Translations under genes and position numbers: made by a program
Part shown: piece by piece, positions 54,693-63,953 of the stretch
How positions within the stretch are numbered: the first letter of the stretch is position 1
How the letters are laid out: each line of letters starts with the position of its first letter
Notes under the pieces: model-generated
The model's database searches: none
What the model was told of the DNA's origin: nothing
What the model saw: the letters and a program-made list of their open reading frames with translations, nothing else
Source of the DNA: Xaviernesmea rhizosphaerae
GTDB taxonomy: Bacteria > Pseudomonadota > Alphaproteobacteria > Rhizobiales > Rhizobiaceae
Assembly (NCBI RefSeq): GCF_001938945.1
Contig: NZ_MKIO01000037.1
Location: forward strand, 137,964 to 201,963
Length of the DNA stretch: 64,000 nucleotides
Reading direction: 5' to 3'

Positions 54693-56861
54693 ATGAGCCG
54701 GATCGACCAGAACGGATTGCAGATCGACAGCGGGCTATATGCCTTCCTCACCCAGGAAGCCTTGCCGGGAACGGGCGTGGATCCGGACCGGTTCTTTGCC
54801 GCTTTCGCCGAGATCCTGCGCGATCTGGCGCCGGAAAACCGGGCGCTTCTGGCCAAGCGCGACGCCTTGCAGGCGCGCATCGATGCCTGGCATCGCGAAA
54901 ATGGCGCGCCGAGCGACCTGGAAGCCTACCGCGCCTTCCTCACCGAGATCGGCTATCTCCTGCCCGAGGGCCCCGATTTCACCGTTTCGACCGGCAATGT
55001 CGATCCCGAGATCGCCACCATTGCCGGGCCGCAGCTGGTCGTTCCGGTCATGAATGCCCGCTATGCATTGAACGCGGCCAACGCGCGTTGGGGTTCGCTC
55101 TATGACGCTCTCTATGGCACGGATGCCATTGCCGAAGAGGGTGGAGCAGAAAAGACAGCAGGCTATAATGAAGCGCGCGGCTGCAAGGTGATTGCCTGGG
55201 TGCGCGCCTTTCTCGATGACAGCGCGCCGCTTGCCGGCGCCTCCTGGACCTCGGTGCGCAAGCTCTCGGTCGCCGGCGGCGCGCTGGCGGTGGAAACGGA
55301 AGCGGGCCCAGTCGGCCTTGCCGATCCCGCGCAGTTCGCCGGTCATCGCGGCATTGCCAGCAGCCCGAGCCATATCCTCCTGAAGAAGAATGGACTGCAT
55401 CTGCAGATCGTTCTGGACGGGTCCACGCCGATCGGCGCCGCCGATGCCGCCGGCATTGCCGATGTCGTGCTCGAATCGGCGATCACGGCCATCATGGACT
55501 GCGAGGATTCGGTCGCGGCCGTCGATGCCGAGGACAAGACGCTCATCTATCGCAACTGGCTCGGCCTGATGCGCGGCGATCTGACGGAGGAGGTCTCCAA
55601 GGGCGGCAAGAGCTTCACGCGGCGCCTCAATCCCGACCTGACCTTCATGGCGCCCGATGGCGGCGAGCTTTGGCTGAAGGGCCGCGCGCTGATGCTGGTG
55701 CGCAATGTCGGCCACCTCATGACCAATCCGGCGATCCTCGATGCCGAGGGTCAGGAAGTGCCCGAGGGCATCATGGACGCGATGATCACCAGCCTGATCG
55801 CGCTCCACGATATCGGCCCCGGGGGCCACAAGATGAATTCGCATGCCGGCTCGGTCTATATCGTCAAGCCGAAGATGCATGGCCCGGAAGAGGTGGCCTT
55901 CGCGAATAAGCTGTTCGGCCGGGTCGAGGCCGCGCTCGGCATGGCCGAGAACACGCTGAAGATGGGCATCATGGACGAGGAGCGCCGCACCACGGTCAAC
56001 CTCAAGGAGTGCATCCGCGCGGCCAGCGCCCGCGTCGTCTTCATCAACACGGGCTTCCTCGACCGCACCGGCGACGAGATCCACACCTCGATGGAAGCCG
56101 GCCCGATGATCCGCAAGGGCGACATGAAGCAGGCCGCCTGGATCGCCGCCTATGAGAACTGGAACGTCGATATCGGCCTCTCCTGCGGCCTGTCCGGCCA
56201 TGCGCAGATCGGCAAGGGCATGTGGGCCATGCCGGACCTGATGGCGGCCATGCTGGAGCAGAAGATCGCTCACCCCAAGGCCGGCGCCAACACTGCCTGG
56301 GTGCCGTCGCCCACCGCCGCCACGCTGCATGCCACGCATTATCACAAGGTGGATGTCGCCGCCGTTCAGCAGGGCCTGACGACGCGCCCGCGCGCACGGC
56401 TGGACGATATCCTCTCGGTGCCCGTTGCCGTCAGGCCGAACTGGACGGCGGAAGAGATCCAGCGCGAACTGGACAACAATGCGCAAGGCATTCTCGGCTA
56501 TGTCGTGCGCTGGGTCGATCAGGGCGTGGGCTGCTCCAAGGTGCCCGACATCAACAATGTCGGCCTGATGGAAGACCGCGCCACGCTGCGCATCTCCGCC
56601 CAGCACATGGCCAATTGGCTGCATCATGGCGTGGTGAAGCCGGAACAGGTGACCGAGACGATGCAGCGCATGGCCGCCGTGGTCGATGGCCAGAATGCGG
56701 GCGATCCGCATTATTTGCCCATGGCCGGCCATTTCGACAGCTCGATCGCCTTCCAGGCGGCCATGGATCTCGTCTTCAAGGGGCGCGAGCAGCCGAACGG
56801 CTATACCGAGCCGGTCCTCCACCGCCGCCGCCGCGAGCTGAAGGCCGCGCACGGAGAATGA
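54693..56861 (+). CDS. glcB: Malate synthase G
   Basis: Condenses glyoxylate and acetyl-CoA to malate. The 722-residue single-chain product is the G isoform, with the TIM barrel plus the inserted beta domain. It shows the segments AIMDCEDSVAAVDAEDK, MNSHAGSVYIVKPKMHGPEE, and GFLDRTGDEIHTSMEAGP with the catalytic Asp region. The ATG at 54693 follows AAGGAGAG. Isocitrate lyase is not in this window. It ends at a terminator shared with the L,D-transpeptidase gene. Confidence 0.97.
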   Translation: MSRIDQNGLQIDSGLYAFLTQEALPGTGVDPDRFFAAFAEILRDLAPENRALLAKRDALQARIDAWHRENGAPSDLEAYRAFLTEIGYLLPEGPDFTVSTGNVDPEIATIAGPQLVVPVMNARYALNAANARWGSLYDALYGTDAIAEEGGAEKTAGYNEARGCKVIAWVRAFLDDSAPLAGASWTSVRKLSVAGGALAVETEAGPVGLADPAQFAGHRGIASSPSHILLKKNGLHLQIVLDGSTPIGAADAAGIADVVLESAITAIMDCEDSVAAVDAEDKTLIYRNWLGLMRGDLTEEVSKGGKSFTRRLNPDLTFMAPDGGELWLKGRALMLVRNVGHLMTNPAILDAEGQEVPEGIMDAMITSLIALHDIGPGGHKMNSHAGSVYIVKPKMHGPEEVAFANKLFGRVEAALGMAENTLKMGIMDEERRTTVNLKECIRAASARVVFINTGFLDRTGDEIHTSMEAGPMIRKGDMKQAAWIAAYENWNVDIGLSCGLSGHAQIGKGMWAMPDLMAAMLEQKIAHPKAGANTAWVPSPTAATLHATHYHKVDVAAVQQGLTTRPRARLDDILSVPVAVRPNWTAEEIQRELDNNAQGILGYVVRWVDQGVGCSKVPDINNVGLMEDRATLRISAQHMANWLHHGVVKPEQVTETMQRMAAVVDGQNAGDPHYLPMAGHFDSSIAFQAAMDLVFKGREQPNGYTEPVLHRRRRELKAAHGE

Positions 56862-56938
56862 TCATGCTGGCTGGAGGCGGGCTTAACCCGGCCTCCGGCC
56901 TGCCGCCTTGCCGGCACAAGCCTTATCTGAACAGCAAA

Positions 56939-56968
56939 AAACCCCGGAAGCCGTGCTTTCCGGGGTTT
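56939..56968. terminator. Bidirectional terminator between glcB and the L,D-transpeptidase gene
   Basis: AAACCCCGGAA (56939-56949) pairs with TTCCGGGGTTT (56958-56968). An A run precedes it, which serves the leftward gene. Confidence 0.88.
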
Positions 56969-57000
56969 CGTCTGTTGAACGGTTGTCGTTCTCTCGTCGC

Positions 57001-57690
57001 TTACTGCTGAACGATGACCTGGGCGGTGCGGCCGGGACGAACGCGGGAATAGAGGTCGATCACGTCCTGGTTCATCATGCGGATGCAGCCCGAGGAGGCG
57101 GCGGTGCCGATGGTGTTCCATTCCGGCGTGCCGTGCAGGCGAAACAGCGTATCCTGGCCCTGTTCGTTGAACAGATAGAGCGCGCGCGCACCGAGCGGAT
57201 TGCGCAGGCCCGGGCCCATGCCGTTTTCGACATATTGGGCGACGTCGGGACGGCGCTCGGCCATTTCCTTCGGCGGGTGCCAGGTCGGCCATTCCTGCTT
57301 CCAGGCGACATAGGCGCGGCCCTGCCAGGCAAAGCCCTGCTTGCCGACGCCGATACCGTAGCGCACGGCCTTGCCGCCGGGCAGAACGTAATAGAGGAAG
57401 CGGCTCGGCGTGTTGACGATGATCGTTCCGGGCTTCTCCTGGGTCGGATAGTCGACGATCTGGCGATGGAAGCGCTTGTCCACCTTGTTGATCGGAATGG
57501 CCGGCAGGGTATAGCCATGATCCTCGACTGGGCCGTAGCCATCGCTGAAGATCTCGTTGACGGCGACGGTCGCCGGCGGCGGGCTTGCATAGGCAAGCGG
57601 AGGAGCCGTGGTGACGGGTGCCGTGGAGCAGCCGGCCGCCGCGAGCATTGCCGCCAGGCTGGACAGCAGAAGAGCATTGCGGGTGCGCAT
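57001..57690 (-). CDS. L,D-transpeptidase (YkuD domain), lipoprotein
   Basis: Forms 3-3 cross-links in peptidoglycan or anchors proteins to it; rhizobia rely heavily on L,D-cross-links. The 229-residue product has a lipoprotein signal with lipobox ending at Cys21 (LAAAGC), a linker rich in Pro and Ala, and the YkuD domain with HGTPEWNTIGTAASSGCIRM, whose nucleophile is Cys202. The ATG at 57690 is the one that gives the signal peptide. It diverges from mmcB. Confidence 0.94.
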   Translation of the reverse strand: MRTRNALLLSSLAAMLAAAGCSTAPVTTAPPLAYASPPPATVAVNEIFSDGYGPVEDHGYTLPAIPINKVDKRFHRQIVDYPTQEKPGTIIVNTPSRFLYYVLPGGKAVRYGIGVGKQGFAWQGRAYVAWKQEWPTWHPPKEMAERRPDVAQYVENGMGPGLRNPLGARALYLFNEQGQDTLFRLHGTPEWNTIGTAASSGCIRMMNQDVIDLYSRVRPGRTAQVIVQQ

Positions 57691-57867
57691 GGGAGTCTCT
57701 TGCAGAAATCGAGGGAGGAGCGGGATGCTGGCATCCGCCTGCCCACGGTTATTTTCCATCCCCTCCCGCTTTGCAAAAGATTTGCGATCCTCCCTGTGAG
57801 CAACGGCCCGCAATTCGCAGTCGCATTGTTTTTTTGCAACAAAGCGTCGTCTGTGCGAAAAAGGGCA

Positions 57868-58401
57868 ATGGCGATTCTTTCTCTTCACAATGACACGCCG
57901 CTCATCGACGGGCGGCAGTCGCGCCGCGCCATGGCGGTTCGCCGGGGCGTGCAGCGGGCGCTGTTCGACATGCGCCATGCGGTTCTGCCGGAGCTGACGC
58001 TTGCCAGCGGCCGGCGCGCCGATCTGATCACGCTTTCGCCGAAGGGCGAGATCTGGATCGTCGAGATCAAGACCTCGATCGAGGATTTCCGCGTCGACCG
58101 CAAATGGCCCGAATACAGGTTGCATTGCGACCGGCTGTTCTTCGCCACCCATCCTGGCGTGCCGCTGGAGATCTTCCCGGAGGAATGCGGCCTGTTCCTG
58201 TCCGATGGCTATGGGGCGGAGATGATCCGCGAGGCGCCGGAAGAGAAGCTGGCCGCCCATACGCGCAAAGCGGTCTCGCTCCTCTTCGCCCGCACCGCCG
58301 CCCAGCGCCTGATGCTGGCGGAATGGGCGGCCACGGACGAATCTGCCATCGCCGCCATTGCGGCTGGCACCGCCGATCCGCCCTCCTATCCCGACGCCTG
58401 A
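57868..58401 (+). CDS. mmcB: MmcB family DNA repair protein
   Basis: Named from Caulobacter, where mmcB is an SOS-regulated gene for mitomycin C resistance. The 177-residue product has a PD-(D/E)XK-like core, GRRADLITLSPKGEIWIVEIK, that is consistent with a nuclease, followed by DFRVDRKWPEYRLHCDRLFFA and FPEECGLFLSDGYG. The ATG at 57868 follows AAAAAGGG. I see no alphaproteobacterial LexA site (GTTC-N7-GTTC) in the 177 bases upstream. It converges on actR with a gap of only 35 bases. Confidence 0.92.
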   Translation: MAILSLHNDTPLIDGRQSRRAMAVRRGVQRALFDMRHAVLPELTLASGRRADLITLSPKGEIWIVEIKTSIEDFRVDRKWPEYRLHCDRLFFATHPGVPLEIFPEECGLFLSDGYGAEMIREAPEEKLAAHTRKAVSLLFARTAAQRLMLAEWAATDESAIAAIAAGTADPPSYPDA

Positions 58402-58436
58402 CCAGAGGTCACTGACCGACAGTCGGGACGCCTGTC

Positions 58437-59039
58437 CTATCGGGGCGCCCGCTTGGCGAGAATCCGCTGCAGCGTGCGCCGGTGCATGTTCAGCCGCCGC
58501 GCGGTTTCCGAGACATTGCGCTCGCACAGCTCATAGACGCGCTGGATATGCTCCCACCGCACCCGGTCGGCCGACATCGGATTTTCCGGCAGCTCCGCCC
58601 GGTCGCCGGCCCGTTGCAGCAGCGCCGAAACGATCTCGTCGGCATCGGCGGGCTTGGCCAGGTAGTCAATTGCTCCAAGCTTCACCGCATTCACCGCCGT
58701 CGCTATGTTGCCATAGCCCGTCAGCATGATGATGCGCGTATCCTCGCGCCGGCGGCGGATCGTCTCGATCACATCGAGCCCGCTGCCATCCGACAGGCGC
58801 AGATCGACCACGGCATATTGCGGCGGCTCGCGCGTGGCGATGGCAATTCCCTCCGCCACGGTTTCCGCCGTGTGGACGGAAAAGCCGCGCGTCTCCATCG
58901 CCCGCGCCAACCGGCGCAGGAAGGGGCCGTCATCATCGACCAGCAGCAGCGAAGGGTCGGGACCGATTGCATCAAGGTCGTTCTCATCCGGCCCGTCCCC
59001 GTCCATCGTGGCGTCCGGAGCCTTGTCATCGTCCATCAT
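58437..59039 (-). CDS. actR: Response regulator ActR (RegA/PrrA type)
   Basis: Global redox regulator partnered with ActS. In rhizobia it affects acid tolerance, nitrogen and carbon metabolism. The 200-residue product has a receiver domain with the phosphorylated Asp79 in VVDLRLSDGSG, the conserved Lys in YLAKP, and the C-terminal Fis-type helix-turn-helix ERNVSETARRLNMHRRTLQR. The N-terminal acidic extension of about 28 residues is longer than usual. It is on the same strand as actS but 306 bases away. Confidence 0.95.
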   Translation of the reverse strand: MMDDDKAPDATMDGDGPDENDLDAIGPDPSLLLVDDDGPFLRRLARAMETRGFSVHTAETVAEGIAIATREPPQYAVVDLRLSDGSGLDVIETIRRRREDTRIIMLTGYGNIATAVNAVKLGAIDYLAKPADADEIVSALLQRAGDRAELPENPMSADRVRWEHIQRVYELCERNVSETARRLNMHRRTLQRILAKRAPR

Positions 59040-59345
59040 GATTCACACCTCCAGGGCATGGCAGGCGACCACGAGGCCATCCAGCATGCTCCTCTTCCTG
59101 TTGCGCCCGGTCCGCTTCACAGCGTTTTGCATTATCGCCAGACGGCCATCCCGCCTTTTTGACCGGACCATCGCGCCACCGCCGAAGCAGCGCAGCGCGC
59201 CGAGTTCATGTCTGCATCGGCTTGGACTGGAAGAAGGGTTTCCGTCTCCCGGTCCGCGGCCTTTCTCTACGAAAAGCGCCGGATGCCGGATGCCTTCCTA
59301 TCCTTCTAAGCCATTTCTCCACCCTGTCCAAAATGACGCAGCCGG
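59040..59345. promoter_or_regulatory. Gap between actS and actR
   Basis: These 306 bases hold no supported gene on either strand. The gap presumably carries a promoter for actR, so the regulator could be made without its sensor. I see no clear promoter boxes. Confidence 0.35.
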
Positions 59346-60707
59346 TCACGACGCCGTTCGTGTCTCCAGCATGCCCCGCGGCCAGATCACCTGTACCCGC
59401 GCGCCCGGCCGTTCGGGCCCGCCATTCTCGAAGGTCAACGTTGCGCCGGAGCGTTCCAGAAGCGTCTTGGCGATGAACAGGCCGAGGCCGAGGCCGCCGG
59501 CGCTGTCGTCGCGCTGGCGCTTGGTGACGTAGGGGTCGCCGATCCGGCTCAGAATCTCCGGCGCATAGCCCTCGCCATCATCGGCAATGGTCACCGTCAC
59601 GCTTTCGGCCGTGTGCCGCACGGTGACGACCACCTCCTCGCGGGCAAAGTCCACGGCATTTTCCACGAGATTGCCGAGCCCGTAGAGAATGCCGGCATTG
59701 CGGTTGCCGACCGGCTCACCGGCACGTCCGCTTTCCTCCACCAGGGTGATGCGCACGCCGAATTCCCGGTGCGGCGCGATCACCTCCTCGATCATCGAGG
59801 AGAGCGGCAGCCGGTTCATATGCGCCTCATCCTGGGAGGGCAGGGTGGTGATCTGGCGCAGGATGTCGCGGCAGCGTTCGCTCTGGCTGCGCAACAGCTG
59901 CACGTCTTCGCCGAAGCGCGGATCGTCTCCCAGCTCATTGGCCATTTCCTTGGCCACCAGCGTGATGGTGGCAAGCGGCGTGCCCAGCTCATGCGCGGCG
60001 GCCGCCGCCAGCCCATCCAGCTGCGACAGATGCTTTTCCCGCTGCAGCACCAGCTCGGTCGCCGCCAGCGCTTCCGCCAGCTCGCTCGCCTCCAGGGAGA
60101 CGCGATAGGTATAGAAGGCGGCGAAGAGAATGGTCGAGACGATCGCGACCCAGAAGCCAGCCAGAAGCACCGGCGGCAGCACCGGCGGCGCGCCATCATA
60201 CCAGGGCAGCGGATAGGGCGAGAAGGCGAGCATGGTCACCGCGGCAATGGCGAGCCCGGCCAGCGCAATGGAGTAATTGCGCGGCTGCGAAGCCGAGGAG
60301 ATGATGACGGGCACCGAGATCAGCAGGGTGAAGGGATTGGCAATGCCGCCGGTGATGAAGAGCAGGGCGGCCAGCTGCGCCAGATCGGTAAAGAGCAGCA
60401 GGAAGGCGGCGCGCGGCTGCAGCCGGTGCGCCGGCGGATAGAGCAGCGGCAGGGCCAGATTGGCTGCCGCCAGAAGCGCGATCAGCAGCCCCGCCGTCAT
60501 CAGCGGCATGGGGAAGCGCATCCAGAAGGCGACGACCAGCACCGTCGTCGCCTGTCCGCTAACCGCCAGCCAGCGCAGCCGCACGATCGTCGGCAGCCGC
60601 AGCGTCCGGCTGTTTGCCGGCTGGAACGATGCGGCGTCCGATGCGCGGGGTCCCGCCTGCATCGGTGGAAAGGAGAGGGTGTCGGGTGCGGTCATGGTTT
60701 CGGTCAT
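59346..60707 (-). CDS. actS: Redox sensor histidine kinase ActS (RegB/PrrB type)
   Basis: Senses the quinone pool and phosphorylates ActR. The 453-residue product has about six membrane segments between residues 46 and 200. It carries the quinone-sensing motif GGIANPF at 120-126, His239 in AAAHELGTPLATI, and the redox-type Cys279 in SERCRDILRQ, matching Cys265 of RegB. The ATPase boxes NLVENAVDFA, DDGEGYAPE and GLGLGLFI follow. The ATG at 60707 is chosen; the N-terminal tail is variable in the family. Confidence 0.96.
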   Translation of the reverse strand: MTETMTAPDTLSFPPMQAGPRASDAASFQPANSRTLRLPTIVRLRWLAVSGQATTVLVVAFWMRFPMPLMTAGLLIALLAAANLALPLLYPPAHRLQPRAAFLLLFTDLAQLAALLFITGGIANPFTLLISVPVIISSASQPRNYSIALAGLAIAAVTMLAFSPYPLPWYDGAPPVLPPVLLAGFWVAIVSTILFAAFYTYRVSLEASELAEALAATELVLQREKHLSQLDGLAAAAAHELGTPLATITLVAKEMANELGDDPRFGEDVQLLRSQSERCRDILRQITTLPSQDEAHMNRLPLSSMIEEVIAPHREFGVRITLVEESGRAGEPVGNRNAGILYGLGNLVENAVDFAREEVVVTVRHTAESVTVTIADDGEGYAPEILSRIGDPYVTKRQRDDSAGGLGLGLFIAKTLLERSGATLTFENGGPERPGARVQVIWPRGMLETRTAS

Positions 60708-60851
60708 ACGTTGCCTCGGAGACGCCTGATCACCTGACGGCGAGATGCAGGACGGATCAACCCTAAATTCTTACTGCCGCGCCGCGCCTGGCGTTAAGCG
60801 CGCCGGATAGCCGATCGGCCCCGGTCCGAAACGCTCGATTTCTGGCTTTAA

Positions 60852-60894
60852 ATCGGATCTTCGGAAAAGCTGACATGCCTTTCCGATCCGATGC
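60852..60894. repeat. Degenerate palindromic repeat, copy 4
   Basis: The left part has CGGATCTTCGGAAAAG and the right part CCTTTCCGATCCGATGC. The arms pair in part. It shares the CATCGGAT and CGGAAA elements with the RIME-like copies but has a different centre. It lies between actS and the end of hrpB. Confidence 0.55.
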
Positions 60895-60961
60895 CCTCAG
60901 CCTTTAGCTCCTTTGACATGCTGTAACCGCAAAACCGCTGCGTGCTTGTGCGCCAAAGGCT

Positions 60962-63457
60962 TTATGTCCCCCGCGGCTTCACCCGCGTCGTCGGCTGGGC
61001 AGCGGCCGGGTCCTCCGGCCAGGGATGTTTCGGATAGCGTCCGCGCATCTCCGCGCGCACGTCCTTCCAGGAGCCGGCCCAGAAGCCGGGAAGATCGCGC
61101 GTGGTCTGGATCGGCCGGTGCGCGGGCGACAGCAGTTCCAGGAGCAGGGGCCGGCGTCCGCCGCCGATGGTCGGGTGGCGCGTCAGGCCATAGAGTTCCT
61201 GAACCCGGATCGACAGCGTCGGTTCCTCGCCATCATAATGGATGGGATGGCGCTGGCCGGTCGGCGCCTCGAAATGCGTCGGCGCCAGCTCGCCCATCCG
61301 CCGCTGCAGGTCCGTCGGCACCAGCGAGGCGAGCCCCTCGCTTAAGGCGCCGGGGCGCAGGGCGTCGATACTGGTGGTCTCGCCTTGGAAGGGGACGAAC
61401 CAGTCGTCCAGCCGGTCCAGAAGCGCGGCATCGTCCACGGCCGGCCATGGGTCGCCAAGCGTGCGGAACAGAAAATCCAGCCGCTCGCGCAGATGCAGCG
61501 CCTCCTTGGAAAAGGGCAGGGCGGACAGGCCGATCTGGCGCAAGCCCTCCGCCAGCGCCATGGCGACAGCCGGCCCCTGCGGACGCGGCAGCGGCACTTC
61601 CTCCAGCACCGCCGCGCCAATGCGCACCACCCGCCGCGCGCGCACAGCTTTTGCGGCCCGGTCGAAGAAGACCTCCTCGCCCTTTGTGATCAGCTCCGGC
61701 CGGCTCGCTTCGATCTCCGCCCGGCTGATGGCGGCGGCGGCCAGAATGCGCTGGCCCGCGGCCTTGCCGGTCAGGTCGGCGATGACGAGCATCGGCGCCC
61801 GGGCCAGCCGCTCCGTCTCCGGCAGCTCCGCGCCCCGGCCATTGGCCATGACGAAGGCGCCGGTCTTGCCGCGCGCCAGTGCGATCCGGTCGGGAAAGGC
61901 GTCGAGCAGCAGCACGCCCGCGCCGGGCGCGGCTGCGGTGTCGCGCGTAGCACCTGCCTGCTGCGCCATCCGTTCTGCAAGTCCCGATGCGGCGGAGGCC
62001 CGGGCGCCGCGCTCGTTGCGCCAGCGGGAAAGCCGCTCGTCGAGATCGATCGCCGGTCCGCCCAGCCCCTGCTCGGTCAGCAGCACGGCGAGCCGGCTCG
62101 CCGACAAGCCATATCCGTCCTCCGCCGCGCCGGCCACCATAGCCGCCAGCCGGGGCGGCAGGGCCAGCGCCCGCATTGCCCGTCCGCGCGCGGTCATCCG
62201 GCCCTCGCCGTCCAGCGCGCCGATCCGCTGCAAAAGCGCACGCGCCTCCGCCCAGCTGGGCGCTGGCGGGGGATCGAGAAAGCTGAGTGTGGAAGGATCG
62301 CTCACGCCCCATTCGGCCAGATCTAGGGCGAGGCGGGACAGGTCACTGCTGAGAATTTCCGGCGGCGTGAAGGCCGGCAGGGCGGCTGTCTGGCCGGAAT
62401 GCCAGAGGCGAATGGCGACGCCCGCTTGCGTGCGCCCGGCGCGCCCGGCCCGCTGGTCGGCCGAAGCGCGCGAGACCCGCACCGTCTCCAGCCGGGTGAT
62501 GCCGGTCGCCGGCTCGAACACGGGCAGGCGCTGCAGCCCGCTGTCGATGACGATCCGCACCCCGTCGATGGTGATCGAGGTCTCGGCGATCGAGGTGGCC
62601 AGAACCACCTTGCGCCGCCCGCTTGGCGCCGGCCGGATCGCCGCATCCTGCTCGCTTTGGCCGAGCGCGCCATAAAGAGGTGTCACCGCCACGTCCGGCG
62701 CCAGCCGCCCGTCGAGCCGCTCGGCCACCCGCAGGATCTCCGCCTGCCCGGGAAGAAAGACCAGGACAGATCCCTCCTGGCTTTCCAGCGCGGAAAGGAT
62801 CGTCCGGGTGACGGCGTCCTCGATCCGCTCGTCCGGCCGGCGATCCTGATGGGCGATCTCCACGGGAAAGCTGCGGCCGTGGCTCTCGATTACAGGCGGA
62901 TCGCCGAGCAGGGCCGCGACCCCGTCGACATCAAGCGTGGCCGACATCACCAGCAGCCGCAGATCCGGCCGAAGCGCCTCACGGCACTCGAGCGCCAGCG
63001 CCAGCCCGAGATCGGCATCGAGGGAGCGTTCGTGAAATTCGTCGAACAGAACGGCGGCCACGCCCTTGAGCTCGGGATCGTCGAGGATCATTCGCGCGAA
63101 GACGCCTTCGGTCACCACCTCGATCCGCGTGCGGGCCGAAATCCGGCTGTCGAGCCGCATCCGTGTGCCGACCGTCGCGCCCACCGGTTCGCCAAGCAGG
63201 CCGGCCATCCGCGCCGCTGCGGCCCGCGCGGCAAGCCGGCGCGGCTCCAGAAGCAGAATACGCCCTGCTTCCCCCCGCCAGGGGGCGTCCAGCAGGAAGA
63301 GCGGCACCAGTGTCGTCTTGCCCGCGCCGGGGGGCGCGCTGAGGACGGCAAGCCCGTTCTCCGCCAGCGCCGCCGCTACATCCGGCAGAACGGCGGAAAC
63401 GGGAAGCTCCGGTAAGGAGGGCCGGCGGAGAGGCTCGGGCGTGTCAGAGGTCATCAT
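60962..63457 (-). CDS. hrpB: ATP-dependent RNA helicase HrpB
   Basis: DEAH/RHA-type helicase of unclear role. The 831-residue product has Walker A PPGAGKTTL (residues 42-50), the DEFH box in VLFDEFHERSLDADL, SAT in VMSATLDV, and the motif VI RAGRAGR. The HrpB-specific C-terminal domain includes RPLLLELLSPAHRPIQTT and DLPGFWAGSW. The ATG at 63457 is the likely start; a second at 63454 is adjacent. It reads away from the putative rRNA promoter. Confidence 0.94.
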   Translation of the reverse strand: MMTSDTPEPLRRPSLPELPVSAVLPDVAAALAENGLAVLSAPPGAGKTTLVPLFLLDAPWRGEAGRILLLEPRRLAARAAAARMAGLLGEPVGATVGTRMRLDSRISARTRIEVVTEGVFARMILDDPELKGVAAVLFDEFHERSLDADLGLALALECREALRPDLRLLVMSATLDVDGVAALLGDPPVIESHGRSFPVEIAHQDRRPDERIEDAVTRTILSALESQEGSVLVFLPGQAEILRVAERLDGRLAPDVAVTPLYGALGQSEQDAAIRPAPSGRRKVVLATSIAETSITIDGVRIVIDSGLQRLPVFEPATGITRLETVRVSRASADQRAGRAGRTQAGVAIRLWHSGQTAALPAFTPPEILSSDLSRLALDLAEWGVSDPSTLSFLDPPPAPSWAEARALLQRIGALDGEGRMTARGRAMRALALPPRLAAMVAGAAEDGYGLSASRLAVLLTEQGLGGPAIDLDERLSRWRNERGARASAASGLAERMAQQAGATRDTAAAPGAGVLLLDAFPDRIALARGKTGAFVMANGRGAELPETERLARAPMLVIADLTGKAAGQRILAAAAISRAEIEASRPELITKGEEVFFDRAAKAVRARRVVRIGAAVLEEVPLPRPQGPAVAMALAEGLRQIGLSALPFSKEALHLRERLDFLFRTLGDPWPAVDDAALLDRLDDWFVPFQGETTSIDALRPGALSEGLASLVPTDLQRRMGELAPTHFEAPTGQRHPIHYDGEEPTLSIRVQELYGLTRHPTIGGGRRPLLLELLSPAHRPIQTTRDLPGFWAGSWKDVRAEMRGRYPKHPWPEDPAAAQPTTRVKPRGT

Positions 63458-63923
63458 CGGTCCTTCTGCCTGTCTGCGCCGGTGGCCCGGCGGAGCAGTT
63501 CATGCGGTCACAGCGATCGACGCGCTGCACGAGTCGTCGCAATACCATGGTCGCGCAGATCCTTGGCCATCAAGCGGCCGGCTTTTCGCGATAGGGGAAC
63601 TGGAAGCGGAAAACGCCATTGAAGCGCCTTCGTCAATAGGAAGGACAAGGCGGCATGGGAGACGCCCGCTTTCCAACCGAGATCCGTGATCCGCGATCAC
63701 CGCCGCCGCCGACGGGCAATTGCGTCATCCGTAGACGAAGACGGCAGCCGCGAAACGAAAAACGCCAAATTCTCTCCACTTATCATCCGTTATGGAGCCT
63801 GAACGGCGCCGTCACGCTCCCAAACGCGGGGAGGATGAGGCAGAAACGCCGTAAGCAGAGAACTTTTTACGATTTAATTTCATACCCTTACCCTATTCCG
63901 TCATTTTTCTTTCATTTGGTGTG
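63458..63923. other. Intergenic region with an AT-rich segment before the rrn-type promoter
   Basis: The first about 380 bases hold no supported gene. From about 63860 to 63923 the sequence becomes AT-rich, with runs of T, which could be an UP element for the promoter that follows. The hrpB promoter must also lie here. Confidence 0.45.
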
Positions 63924-63953
63924 TTGACGTTTCGGGTTTGGTGGCCGTATAAG
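63924..63953 (+). promoter_or_regulatory. Strong sigma70-type promoter, probably of an rRNA operon
   Basis: TTGACG (63924-63929) and TATAAG (63948-63953) are separated by 18 bases and preceded by an AT-rich stretch. The bases from 63954 to the window end read as a non-coding leader (GGGGCTGCGGCGCTTCTGGC). In Agrobacterium an rRNA operon lies near this set of genes, so 16S rRNA probably starts beyond the window. The link to rRNA is inferred. Confidence 0.6.

Noticed and set aside
54735..56852. Open frame of 705 codons on the minus strand across glcB
   Set aside because: Antisense shadow of malate synthase G; no domain seen.
57691..57867. LexA operator in front of mmcB
   Set aside because: The alphaproteobacterial pattern GTTC-N7-GTTC (or its complement) is not present in this gap, although mmcB is SOS-controlled in Caulobacter.
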